Shown piece after piece: positions 22,457 through 33,700 of a stretch of 64,000 bases of DNA. The position numbers and the translations under genes are program-made. This stretch comes from Rhizopus arrhizus. Its lineage: Eukaryota; Mucoromycota; Mucoromycetes; Mucorales; Rhizopodaceae. The notes beneath the pieces are model-generated. The model was not told the DNA's origin. It ran no database searches and saw nothing but the letters and a program-made list of their open reading frames with translations. The first letter of the stretch is position 1, and every line of letters begins with the position of its first letter. The stretch is from NCBI GenBank assembly GCA_024220505.1, contig JAKZZE010000007.1, positions 1,116,001 through 1,180,000 on the forward strand, in the 5' to 3' direction.

Positions 22457-23366
22457 TTAAAATGATTTGCTACCAGAGAAATGAAGCCAGTCACTGCTGC
22501 TATTTCTAATTTTGCTTTCTTGTAACACTTGTCTTACAAGTCGAATGTCTCTTGATGAAGAAGGAATATTTGGTATGTCATGCTTATGATGATGTGGTAT
22601 GAGTATTGGATGAGTGTCATGTTTTGTGATTATCTATAAATGGAAAATTTATAAATATATATTCTATATTGTATTATTTTATATATACCTCGGATTCACT
22701 GCGGTTCATCTGGTTCATGGACGTACCTTGCATAGTGAGGGTTGATGTTTGACTGTTTGAATGAATCTTGATTGACTCAGGTGAATCTGGATAAGCTCTT
22801 GTCAAAGGAAATCTCCAAAATGCTGCCGGTCTCCTGTGAGGCTCCTGTTCGTTTTGCTTCTTCTCCCACAGATCAACTTCGTCGACTCCACGTCTACGCG
22901 CTGGATCATTCAATATTTCTGATCTTGGTACTAAATTGAGAGAGGTATGGATGGGCATAAAGGTAGGTGACAGATGATCGGTATGTGGCTGAAGAGAGTG
23001 ATTGGCATGGATCCTGGGTGTGTCCCTTGGAGAAAAACTGGCAGGTGAAGAAATAGCAAGCCAAGGGACGATGGTTGGCAGTCCACTGGAGGTCTTCTCG
23101 GCATCTTTACGGTGTGATAATGAACGCTTCTTTTGGTTATAAAGTCTATAGATGAGGTAGCCAAGGCCACCGGCGAGGGCAAGCATACCAAAGATGGCAA
23201 AAGCAAGTATGACAGGTAAGCCGTGATGAATCTGACGTTCCCAGCTTTTCATTGTTACGCACATATTTTCAGTAGGTGATGGTGTGCTAATGAGTGTAAA
23301 ATAATCACCATAGGTTCTCGTTGGATGAACTCTTCGAGCCATTGTCTTGGTAATAATACCAGACAT
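22457..23366 (-). CDS. Hypothetical single-span membrane protein
   Basis: Exon 1 opens MSGIITKTMARRVHP from ATG 23366 and is open to a splice site near 22690. A 50-nt intron (gtatat...ttatag) leads to exon 2, which ends SDWLHFSGSKSF and stops at 22457. One strong transmembrane helix (about residues 48-72, VILAFAIFGMLALAGGLGYL) is followed by a basic YNQKKRSLSHRK stop-transfer segment, predicting an inward C-terminus of about 200 residues. That tail is rich in Ser, Pro and His, with PRIHANHSLQPHTDHLSP and an exon-2 cluster PILIPHHHKHD. No cleavable signal peptide is obvious. No family was recognised. The helix and tail architecture resembles fungal type I/III sensor-like or polarity proteins, but function remains unknown. 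Confidence 0.65.
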
Positions 23367-23488
23367 GATGAAAAAGATGAAAATGAGAAAGAAAAAGAAT
23401 GAGGAATAGGCTAAAAAATCAAAAAGGCTTTTTTTATTTTACATTGAACCGTAAATGGTCTTTTGTTAAAATCATACCCGGATTTAAA

Positions 23489-23749
23489 TTATTTAGAACG
23501 ATTGGTTATTAATGAATATTGTCTCTGGCAATTTTCAGGGGAAAATTTTTCTGCTGTCTTAAAAAATAAAGTAATGCAGACGCTTTGACCAAGTCTGTTA
23601 AATCTGTCGGCAAATCGTTTGTTTTGGCATTGTATCAAGTGCCATTGTTTTTGTTGCTCTCTTTTCAGTTTTAAAATTACGACTCCAAGAATAGAATCAT
23701 GATAATGAGACAGTTGAAAGTAATGTACTGATACCAAAGGCAACAGCAT
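23489..23749 (-). CDS. Doubtful small ORF, 86 codons
   Basis: This is an uninterrupted minus-strand frame starting MLLPLVSVHYFQLSHYHDS, with a basic middle (LKLKREQQKQWHLIQCQNKR). It lies about 120 bp upstream of the single-span membrane-protein gene on the same strand. No domain, signal peptide or clear membrane helix was seen. It may be a small gene, an upstream exon or a chance frame. It is recorded only for completeness. Confidence 0.25.
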   Translation of the reverse strand: MLLPLVSVHYFQLSHYHDSILGVVILKLKREQQKQWHLIQCQNKRFADRFNRLGQSVCITLFFKTAEKFSPENCQRQYSLITNRSK

Positions 23750-25400
23750 TCTTCATAATTGCAACTTATTTTGACAGAATTTTTTGGCCCAAGAAGAGTA
23801 AAAAGAGCAGTGAAGTTGAACAGTTTTTTATCAGATTTATATTCTACAGCTACTGAATTCTTACTACGATGAATTTCAATGGACTTCGCATCTCTCTACA
23901 TATAGTCTAACTGTACTAAATTTTAGAATAGCAAAATAAAATTGATTAGGTTTTTTTTCATCATTAAAGGGTACCTTTAGATTTTCAAGCTTAAAAAAAT
24001 ACAACAAGGAAATAATATGTCCTGTTTCACTATAGGAAGGGACATTACTATCAGAAGCGGCACTATATAATCAGAGTATAATCTCAGCAATATGGCGTAC
24101 GTAAGCTTACAAATTCAGGTCAAATGATATAAAGAAAATGGACATTGGGTAGAGAGGACCATATTCCATCGTTTGTTTCGCAAAGGTTCTTTAGAGTATT
24201 ATAGCAGAATACATGTTATATTTTAATAAGTAGAAACAGTAACAATATACTAGATAAAATATATAAAAGAACGGTATAAATTGTATTTTAATTAGTGAGA
24301 AAAGGTATTAAGATGTTATGTAAATCTAGTACATTTGATTGTTATTTTAAATAAGTTAAAGGCAGTAATAAATCATAAACTAAATTGTTGGATTCATTTG
24401 ATACATACAGACGAATTCAACTCTATAAGTGCAATCCAATATTTAGACTGAAGTTGAATTGATTATCAACGTTACAGCAAGCAATGAATAAAGAAATTCA
24501 ATACGAACATAACAAGACAATACGATTCAAACAATCGCAAGTTCTTTTTAATAAATCATTAAGTTTGATTATTTCAACTTGAATAAAAAAAAAGAACTTG
24601 CGCTTTCTTATCAAAGTGTAAGGTAAATAACTGAATTGAACATTTGTCATTTGAATATCTACATTCTAAAAAAGAAGAAATACACTGATTGTTTTAAGTT
24701 TTATAATATGAAATTTCTTATTCATATGCAGCCTACAAAATCATAAATGGCTATTCAGTGTGTTACCTTATCATTGAATAACGATAACCTGGGTTTGGAA
24801 AGACACTGAAATCATCGGAAACCATGCCATACAAGCCACAACAGCCATATACATTTAATCACAAAGTTTATAAAGCTCAGAAAAAGAAGACTTATATGTA
24901 ACATAATCTCGCAAGCTATATAATATACCGTCTTTAGGCACCACACCTTTCTTGGGCGACTCCTTGGCTGACATTCTCGCTTTTACCTACAGCAATATTG
25001 CCTGATGTTGAGTACGTTTTTAATCAAGACACCTAGATTAGGCTATTCTTTGTGCAAAATTCTGCAATTGATCGACACGCAGAAGCTTCTTTTGCTATGA
25101 ACACGATTCATCACACAAATTTCACTTTCAGCCCACCCCCTTTCTCCTTGCTGCTGCACAACCTTGATCATCGTGCGGCAGTTTCTAATCAAAGAGTGTA
25201 TTGACGTCTAATCACGCAACTTTTATTTTTGCTTAGATTGAAATATGGGATTTATTACTAGCTTTATATCAATAAGGAACTGTACTCATACAAAGGAAAT
25301 TGAAATTTAAAGATAGTATTGTAAACCCATACTAGCCGCAATCCTTATAGTCAGTAGATATCATGTTAAAAGTCATACTATTACTAAAGCAAACAGAAAC
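23750..25400. other. AT-rich intergenic region with one perfect inverted repeat
   Basis: No gene could be supported in these 1.65 kb. The DNA is very AT-rich with scattered stop codons in all frames. The only distinctive element is the 14-bp inverted repeat at 24536-24602, listed separately. Confidence 0.6.
24536..24602. repeat. 67-bp element bounded by perfect 14-bp inverted repeats
   Basis: The left arm CGCAAGTTCTTTTT (24536-24549) is the exact reverse complement of the right arm AAAAAGAACTTGCG (24589-24602). The 39-nt interior is AT-rich and itself contains AAGTT...AACTT. As RNA this would form a stable hairpin; as DNA it resembles a very short MITE-like element or a recombination remnant. 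No target-site duplication is evident. Confidence 0.6.
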
Positions 25401-25404
25401 CTTT

Positions 25405-26650
25405 ATGATAAAAACAAATCCTTGAATTATTGGTTATCAAAAGATGAAGTGAAGTAAAGAAGGTTAAAAGCAGTAAAAATGCAGATATAAAATAGTATGT
25501 TCATCTAACTTTCCCTTTTCTTTGATTCATCAGCAACACTTTGCTATAAAAGCAATATGTGATGGATATTGAAAAATAATCATTTGCTTATCAATAGCTT
25601 TTTTTTTTAAAAAAAAGAAAGTTACTTTCCAATGTTTACAGAGCTTTGGATTTTGAAAAAGGAACCTCTGTACTTGACTTAGGATGTGGACCAGGGGTAT
25701 GGATTATGCTAAATGGCTTATGTCTGGTATATAATCACAATCTATTGACTACCTCATCTGCCTGCTTTTTTTTTATGGATTATATAAGACATGAAAGAGG
25801 AGCATCCCAAATGCACATACTATGGATGTGATATTGTAGACACCGCCGATGAGACTGCAAAATCGGAACATTTTGCATTCAGCTATAGTAATATAGTCCA
25901 GGGTCTTCTTTATGCTAACAACACCTTTGATTTCTTATGACCAATTTCTTGTCTTTGTCCTATGTGAAAAACAGTAGTCAGTGGCCATAAAGGAGCTTGT
26001 ACGTATCATTAAACTAGAAAGGGGTTATACAACTAACAGAGTTGAGTTTGAAAGTAAGATAGAGATAATTTGATATGGTTCAGCTAACTAATTATCATAG
26101 ATTTAAAGTCTTCTGACAAAGACTGTTCATCCTTTCACAGGTATAATCTGCAGGTAAGTATCCCATACTAATATGCTTCACTGTTCTGTTTATTGATTTG
26201 CTTGTTTTCTTTTTGCAAGTACAAGCTGCTTGTGAAAAAAAGAGGCAAAATACACAAACTGTGTTAGAGCTGAAAAGGATGCTTTTGAAAACTAATAATG
26301 TCAAGGTGACCCAGTCTAATGATCGATAATGCAATATGAGTAAGCACTACTGCTGTGAAAACGAGAACAGAATACGGATAGGTCTTTTTATTAAGATCAC
26401 AACAAACTTTAATATAACGATGGAAGAAGGCTTTTGTCAGGATCTTGTTGAACATGAGAAGTCACTATCCAATATTGAGGTCATTACGGGAATTGAAAGT
26501 GACGATGACATGACAAAAGCTATAAAAGATTTAAAGTATCACATAACCATCAATGATTGCTATTTATTGATGATACAACCCAATCATTGTACAAGAGCTT
26601 CAATAAGAACCAAAGGAAGGAAGAAAGTCAAATTGATATAAATAGGGTTG
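25405..26650 (+). pseudogene. Broken SAM-dependent methyltransferase (copy 1)
   Basis: This is a degenerate class I methyltransferase gene related to the copy at 60180-61444. An early exon reads NYWLSKDEVK, a stop, then RRLKA near 25425-25470, where the other copy has NYWLPKDEMEQRRLK, so the Gln codon has become TAA. The SAM-binding core is clear: LDFEKGTSVLDLGCGPGVW (about 25648-25705). The next intron has lost its GT donor (CTAAAT after TGGATTATG). The following exon reads DMKEEHPKCTYYGCDIVD and SNIVQGLLYANNTFDF, and then meets a TGA. Remaining segments match the other copy at lower identity: LELKRMLLKTNNVK (about 26270), ENENRIRIG (about 26360) and IESDDDMTKAIKDLKYH (about 26490-26540). 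The multiple lesions make it a pseudogene. Confidence 0.75.
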
Positions 26651-27180
26651 TTGACATATATAAATATATCGTTAGACATCTTGTTTGTAGTAATCTTATG
26701 ACAGTAACGGCCGACCGCGTTATGACTAATTTATCAAGTTTCAAAAACTTGACATATAATTTGTGATGCTTCAAATGACTCTAGAGTATTTCTTTCATTT
26801 TTATTCTTGTTCTGTTATATAATGCCTATCACAATGCAACAGTATTGAACAATGTAGCATAATACAGCAAACTTTAGCTGCCTTTGACTTCTCTTTAACT
26901 AGTCCAAATCCAAAAAAAAGAGTATGTATAAACACACATAAATCCAGAAAAGTACAAAAAATATAAAAAGATATAAAATATTCACCTTTGTTCATTTAAC
27001 TTATAAATAAATCTGATTCAAAGTAAATCTCTTATTTTACTTTTATTTTACATAGCAGTTCAATACTATCCTTTTTTTTTTATCTTTTTACTTTAGTCAA
27101 AGCATCTTGATCCACTCAATAAGATCTAATGGTCACTTAATACACTGAGAAACAAACTCTATTCAAAACGACGCATGACC
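26651..27180. other. AT-rich spacer with a possible tail of the methyltransferase relic
   Basis: A short coding-like stretch, RVVDIYKYIVRHLVCSNLMT (about 26645-26705), may be the C-terminal tail of the preceding relic. The rest is AT-rich and featureless. Confidence 0.35.
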
Positions 27181-27580
27181 TGTAGAGATATCAAACAAAT
27201 TATTGCGAGAGGGGCCAATCTCTTTGTCGATTTTTATACTTCACATCACCCGAATGAAGCTGCAGCAGATGCTATTTTTAAACATCAATTTGTATATACT
27301 GTTTGCCAAATGGTGAATGGTCAGTAGCCTACAAACAGTAACCAGTTATCTAGATATTTTTTTTTTTTACAAATCTGGGATGGATTTACGAAACAACATC
27401 CTCAGGCATTTTATAGAACAAATTTGACAGCGGTGCTAGCCAATGTCTTGCATAGGCATTTACGAAATTATCAATAGCATACACTAATGCAATGATGGAA
27501 TATTCTGAAAAGAAGCTGCTGTATTATTTAAAATGCTGTGTGCAAAACATATTTGTGGTAAATTGACATATAAAATGTTT

Positions 27581-27617
<37 letters not shown>

Positions 27618-28820
27618 CAGTAAGCTCGTATTATATATATTTAGAATATGGAAGAAAAGGTGGTGAATGACATTTCAGAAAACTACTGCTGTCAACTTAT
27701 TTGTGAACGAACACTTCAACAGCCTAGTCCTATTGATGACACCAGCATGCAAGACGAGAAGTAAACAAGTGCCGACTTTTGTATATTTCATAAAAAGAAA
27801 GGTTTAGATTTCAGATTACCACTGAAATCTCATTCAGAATCATCAGACAAATGTGTATTATGACCGCTTTCAATACTTTCTGAGCTTGGGAAAGAACGCA
27901 TAGATAGGATCCATATAATGTTTGAAGGATGCTTTGGCCGAGGCTGTCCAGTATTTTACTGTCATCTACTCTTCATTTACTTCATCGCCATCTCTGCCAA
28001 TGCTTTAAGCGCATTTTACGGAGAGAAGCCCTTAGAAAGAAATATAGGAATCAATTGGTTGTTTCGTTTGGAATTTTGAAGTTTGGTAAATTAAGACTCA
28101 AGATAAAAAGAAATCTATTTTAAGCAATATGTAGTCTTAAGCATATCTATTTTGGCACCAAAGACTTGAGACCAAAACAGAAGCAACGATGCCTTGTTTG
28201 ATAACGTGATCCGGTCGAATGGTTTTACAATCGATTTTGATTTTGCAAAAGAACACAAAATGAAGGAGTCATCTTAAAGAGCCTCAATCTTTTGCTGGAT
28301 GATTTTAGCTTGTCAAAAAGTAAATAGTGACCATCAACCGATTGCTCTTGACCTAGGTTGCGAAACTGTCTTTACTGCGTGTATAGGCTCTGAATTATGT
28401 GATATAAGATGTTGTACAATCAAAGAGTATTATCATTTGACAAGCCCTACAAAACACTTTGACGAGTTGCAAAGACTGAAAAATGAACAGAACATAACGG
28501 TGATCAAAAGCCAAACCCTTTTAAGCAAAACAGAAAGCTTGTCAAAGCATTATGCTTATGTCAATTGCATTTTTATTCATTTGGGTCATTTTTCAACTTT
28601 TATAAGCTAAAAGTAGCAAGACAACACTGCTTTTTTGTATCAAGATAAGCAGAAAGCGTCTGAAATAATGGGTGAATGTGTTGCTTCACAGTATTAAAAG
28701 ACAAATATTTCCAACTGTGCAAATTACCCAAAATAAAACAGCACATGTTCTTGCATTCAAAAACAAGACCTATAAAAATCAAATTTGAAGAAATACGTAT
28801 CAAACCCTAAAAATCCTAGT
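27181..28820 (+). pseudogene. Decayed TnpB/Fanzor-like RNA-guided nuclease gene
   Basis: Plus-strand frames carry ordered pieces of a protein family common in Mucoromycota genomes and related to TnpB/Fanzor (OrfB-type) nucleases. In order they are: IIARGANLFVDFYTSHHPNE (27200-27260), IWDGFTKQHPQAFYRTNL and TAVLANVLHRHLRNY (27380-27470), YFGTKDLRPKQKQR (about 28150), NLLLDDFSLSK (about 28280) and then PIALDLGCETVFTACIGSEL, the presumed RuvC-I block. CTIKEYYHLTSPTKHFDELQ, SLSKHYAYVNCIFIHL and QDKQKASEIMGE (about 28640) complete it. Frameshifts and stops separate the blocks, and a 33-nt poly-A run interrupts it. The zinc-ribbon and last catalytic residues were not found, so it is inactive. The family assignment rests on recalled motif order. 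Confidence 0.55.
27584..27616. repeat. 33-nt poly-A run inside the nuclease relic
   Basis: A pure A run of 33 nt lies within the decayed TnpB/Fanzor-like gene. It may be a slippage-expanded tract or the poly-A tail of a retroposed insertion. No adjacent retroposed sequence was recognised. Confidence 0.85.
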
Positions 28821-29247
28821 TGCAACGCAATATTCCAAGATCTATTCACACTTGGGCTTTTCAGATATTATATCTTGTAGTATCATGGCCAGTGGACAGT
28901 ATATGATTTTTTACTACATTCATCCGGTTCAGATAGGAAGTTTACTGGTAACAATTCCTTGAACAGACTCTTGTCTTGGATGAAATTGTCATCAATCAAA
29001 TCCGGAAAGAACTATTGAAACCATCTGCTTACAACTCTTTATGTTAATACCTTTTATATTTTATAAGTCATTGTTTCATACATCTGCACTAGGTTTGAAT
29101 CCTTATTCTCTTTGATGACAAACCTTTAAAGAAAATCCTGGAATATTTAAAAAGGGACAAACCGCGAAAATGCGGAGTTTAAATTATTATTTAAGCTAAT
29201 TCATGCAGCTTTTCCTTGTTTCTTTATTTTTCATTTTAAACATAAAA
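28821..29247. other. Intergenic region upstream of PEX4
   Basis: No gene seen. The AT-rich DNA presumably includes the PEX4 promoter. A GGTTTGAATCC-like string at about 29092 resembles a pol III B box, but no tRNA cloverleaf surrounds it. Confidence 0.5.
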
Positions 29248-29827
29248 ATGAGCATAACCGACAAAAGAATCATGAAGGATACGCTTGAGGTGATGATAGA
29301 ACAAGACGAAAATAACCTGATTACTTGTTTAGGATCAGAATCAGATGATAATATACTTTGTTGGAAGGCAATTATCATCGGCTTACCAAACACGCCTTAT
29401 GAAGGTACATGACAATCAAAAGTGATAGTACTTGATTAATAAAAGATGAATAGATGGCCTCTTTGAGTTATCAATTCAATTTCCTTCTAATTATCCAACA
29501 AATCCTCCCAACATCAAATTCGTGACTCCTGTTTTTCACCCCAACATACACTTCAAAGTAGGCAAAAAGACAAAAAAAGGAAAATAGACTAAATGCATAA
29601 ATAAACAGACTGGAGAGATTTGTTTGGACATTCTAAAAACAGATTGGTCACCAGACTGGACATTGAAATATGTTCTTTTGGCCATCTCACAGCTTCTTGC
29701 ACATCCTGAACCTTCTTCATCGCCTTTGAATTGTCATGCTGCAAACATCTTGAGATGTAACGATAAACTAGCCTATGAGAGCTCAGCTCGAATGTATACT
29801 CAATTGTATGCCAAAAGAGGACAATAA
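29248..29827 (+). CDS. PEX4: Peroxisomal ubiquitin-conjugating enzyme PEX4
   Basis: This E2 enzyme mono-ubiquitinates the import receptor Pex5 at the peroxisome so that it can be recycled. The gene has three exons. Exon 1 is MSITDKRIMKDTLEVMIEQD through GLPNTPYEG. Exon 2 gives LFELSIQFPSNYPTNPPNIK and PVFHPNIHFK, including the HPN motif. Exon 3 holds the active-site cysteine in TGEICLDILKTDWSPDWTL. The Pex4-type tail LLAHPEPSSSPLNCHAANIL, with YESSARMYTQLYAKRG, follows. NIHFKTGEICLD and PEP-x-SPLN distinguish Pex4 from other E2 enzymes. Introns are 45-60 nt (about 29405-29455 and 29556-29608). Total length is about 165 residues, usual for the family. The gene is intact although its left neighbour is decayed transposon-like DNA. 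Confidence 0.9.
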
Positions 29828-30600
29828 TTTCTTTATTGTCTAATAAAACTACAAGCGACATGAAGTCCCCTTTTATTAATACTTTTATTGACTGCTGATA
29901 ACAAAGAGATCGACGTGAGGCTCTTTATAATTTGTACCAACTTCTTTACATGTATGACTGCAGAAGAATAAAAATTGTCATTGTGGGAAAATGGAAACAA
30001 ACGGAAGGATCCTGATGTATCACAATCCATGTACGGCTGCTACATCCAGTTTAACTCTGTCCCCCCCCCAAAAAAAAAGATGAAGGAATTGCTGGGAACA
30101 ACTATCAGATTAGTTTTGGAAGGGCTATTATAAGAAGATGTTGACTGAGATCCTGTACTGGTTAAATATGTACACGGCCATCAACGTCCATGCACTTCAT
30201 CCGCCGACATCCTTTACTCTAACGTTCTCTTGACCATGGATGACCCTCAACTATGCACAAACACATTGGATGGCATAAGAAGACTGCTTTGATCTATAGC
30301 TCAATACCCAGACAACTATAGTAGGAATTGGACATGAACCATCCTTTGATAGCCTTGACCAGAAGTTGCCTTTGAAAAACTGCAGTTTCAAATCATAAAA
30401 CAATGACAGTCAGAAGAAGATGATGTTTATTGTTCTTCTCGATGTGGCTTGGATGTTGCATTGTCAACTTGAGCTTGACATTTTTGAAGATAAAATGGAT
30501 AACGACAACTTGAATTGTAATGAAAATACACAAGTTTGAGGAAGAAAGGATAAAAGATATTGACGACGTGTAAGAAGATGTATCAAATATCACTAATACT
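29828..30600. other. Intergenic region with a short coding-like relic
   Basis: This lies between PEX4 and the RdRP. Around 30155-30330 a plus-strand frame reads VKYVHGHQRPCTSSADILYS, NVLLTMDDPQLC and then SIAQYPDNYS, interrupted by stops. It looks like an eroded protein fragment, but no family was recognised. A run of ten C residues occurs near 30061-30070. The remainder is AT-rich. Confidence 0.3.
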
Positions 30601-30626
30601 TGACATGTATATCCTATTTTAAATGT

Positions 30627-30627
<1 letters not shown>

Positions 30628-30663
<36 letters not shown>
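30628..30663. repeat. 36-nt poly-T run before the RdRP start
   Basis: A pure T run of 36 nt is followed immediately by CAG. Together with the upstream AT-rich DNA this looks like the polypyrimidine tract and 3' splice site of a 5'UTR intron of the RdRP gene, but it could simply be a promoter poly(dT) tract. The distance to the chosen RdRP ATG is 87 nt. Confidence 0.6.
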
Positions 30664-30750
30664 CAGGAAATTGCTGTCAAATCACGTGTATTAGAGCATA
30701 AAGAGACACCCTTCAAAAGTTATATTTTTTTTAAAAAATACTTGTTTTGT

Positions 30751-33700
30751 ATGTACAGCAACGGAAGAAATGGTCAATATTCTAAACAACAACAAAAGCA
30801 GACAACAAAAGAAAAAAGAGAAGATTATAAATATTTGATTGTAAAGAATTTGAACAAGCAGACCATAGCAGAGACACTTTATGACTATTTTCAACAATTT
30901 GCAAACATCGAAGACGTGACGATCAATGTAGACGAAAACACAAACATGCTAGATGGAACGGCCCTCATCACGTTTCGTACGGTTCCCAAGGGAAGAAGTC
31001 GAGAGAGATTGTCGGGCCGACATACGATTGACGGCAGAGTCGTTCAGACAGAATTCGCAAAAGAAAAGGATGGGAGCCACCATGCCCAGTGGAATGCTGA
31101 AACGACATCCAGTTTGAGTGGACAAAAGCTTTCGTTGGGTAACTTTTTGAGCGCAAAGCATTTTGTGGAACAGTGGTCCACCACAACCCATGTCAGGTAC
31201 CGTGTGCAGTACACACGACGGCTGGTCGATGTCTTTTTCACCCATTTGAATGTGGACTATAAATTAAGCTACAATTTCAAAGAGATGATGGGAAATATGA
31301 CTGTAGAGAGAGAGAATGACCTGACGACCTTTACGATCTCACTTCGATACCCACCACGCTACTGGAGACGTAACACACAGATCGTCTATACCTCCAAGCT
31401 GAAAAAGACAGCGGGTGGTTGGGAACGCATCACGATGATACCCTTGACTGAAGAGGATGCGGTGAAGCCAAAACTAAAAGAGCCTATCCTTCCGATGGCT
31501 CGACCCGACTCTGTCAAGATCGGTGTCTGGACCACCTTGCGCATCTCCTTTGCTTCACAGCCCAGACAAATGACCTTGTTTGATAAAGAAATGCAAAAGG
31601 CAGCAGAATACAACCTGGTTCCTCGTGACCCTAGCAAGATGAAGCCAACGATCAAGGTGACTCTGGCCTCTGACCTTCCACGCCCTTTAGATCATCTCAA
31701 TCGCCTCGAATACAATTTTGATTTTAGCGTGCTCTATTTATTGGAATCTGTCATCTCTTACAACCTCATTGACGAACACAACCTCGATCAGGAGTTTTAC
31801 TCGACCATCCAGGCCTTGGATGCTTCGGTTGTTTGTGGCATTTTGGATTTGATCGCGGTGAACAAGAAGCGGGTATGGGAGCCCTTGAGGGCGTTTAGAA
31901 ACATATGGGACAAGATGGAGCTGAAGGTCTGCCAGCCACGCAAGATACCCAACCACTGCGCGATGCTTCGGAAAGTGATTGTCACCCCCAGTACACTGTT
32001 CATCGAACCACCCAACCTGGAGACTACCAACCGAGTCGTCCGACACTATCAGGATCACGCCGATCGATTCATCCGTGTTCAGTTCATGGACGAAGGATTC
32101 AACCGGGTGGGTGCGGCTCGTTCGAAGAAAACGAATGAGCCCATCTATGATCGCATCTATGATGTTCTCAAACGGGGCATCCAGATTGGAGACAGAAAAT
32201 ACGAGTTTTTGGCTTTCTCAAGTTCTCAGTTACGAGAGCATGGCTGCTGGTTCTTTGCGTCCACACCCCAACTGACACCAGACATGATCCGTCGCTGGAT
32301 GGGTGTTTTCTCTCATGAGAAAGTCGTGGCCAAACACGCGGTCCGTATGGGTCAGTGTTTCTCGTCCACACGACCGATCTGCCATTTGGAGAAACGCCAG
32401 GTGAAGTTCATCCCGGATGTCGTTCACAACACATTTACCTTTTCGGACGGTGTGGGTCGTATTGCACCCTCTCTGGCGGAAGAAGTGGCTCATCAGATGG
32501 ATCTCAAGTCCGTGCCCAGCGCTTTCCAGTTTCGTCTCGGGGGTGCCAAGGGGGTCCTGACGGTCGATCGAGCGCTGTCTAACGGAAATGTCCAGGTCGA
32601 ACTTCGACCGAGTCAAATCAAGTTTGAATCAGAGCATCTGATGCTGGAAGTCATCCGAACTTCGGCCTATATTCACGGCTACCTCAACCGTCAGGCGATC
32701 ACTTTGCTCTCTGCTCTGGGTGTCAAGGACGAGGTCTTTCTGGAGCTGATGGGCAACATGCTGCGTGATATCGACAAGATCCTTGCCCGTCCAGAGGAAG
32801 CGATTCGAGTCCTGCTGAACAATGCAGATGAAGCAGGTACAGCACACATGATGGCATCTATCATTCAAGCCGGTTTCTTGGAGCGAGGCGATCCATACAT
32901 TAAAAATCTGCTGAATCTGTTTCGGGTGAACGTGTTGAAGGAACTAAAGAAGAAGGCAAAGATCTTGGTGCCTCAAGGAGCCTTCTTGCTAGGCGTGATG
33001 GATGAAACCAATACGCTTGATGAAGGAGAAGTCTACATCCAAGTCTGGGATAACTCAAACAGTGGGACGATGAAGCAGGTGATTACTGGCGAATGCGCCG
33101 TCTTTCGAAACCCATGCTTTCATCCTGGAGATATTCGTGTGGTGACAGCGGTGGATAAGCCTAACTTGAGCCACTTGGTTAACGTGATTGTGTTTCCTGC
33201 AAAAGGCTATCGAGATATACCCAGTATGTGTTCAGGAGGTGATCTGGACGGTGATGACTATACGTAAATTGCCCAAAAAGAGATTTACAAATCGTGTGCA
33301 CTCACTTTATTGATAGCATCTTTTGGGATCCTAAACTGATACCTGTCCGAAAGGACTTTGCACCTATGGATTATACTGCGTCTGATCCAAGAAAGGTGGA
33401 AGACGTCAAGATTCGTGACATTCAACGGTTCTTTGTGAATTATATCAACAATGATAATCTTGGTCAAATCGCCAATGCTCATCTTGCCACGGCTGATTTT
33501 AGTGATAAGGGAGCGATGGATGGACGATGTATCTTGCTGGCTCAACTTCACTCAGAAGCAGTTGGTAAATGAAAATGACAAAAGAAAAAAAAAACCCCAT
33601 TTTATTCATTATCCCTTTTTTTTCAATAGATTTTCCAAAGTCTGGTAAGCCAGCGACTTTATCTGAAGATTTGATAGTAAGAACATTTCCTGATTTTATG

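Noticed and set aside
29090..29102. A pol III B-box-like GGTTTGAATCC
   Set aside because: There is no A box at a proper distance and no cloverleaf; it is probably chance.
30625..30750. An upstream start for the RdRP beginning with a run of Phe codons
   Set aside because: The Phe run is just the 36-nt poly-T tract. The next residues are intron- or UTR-like, and MYSNGRNG at 30751 fits better.
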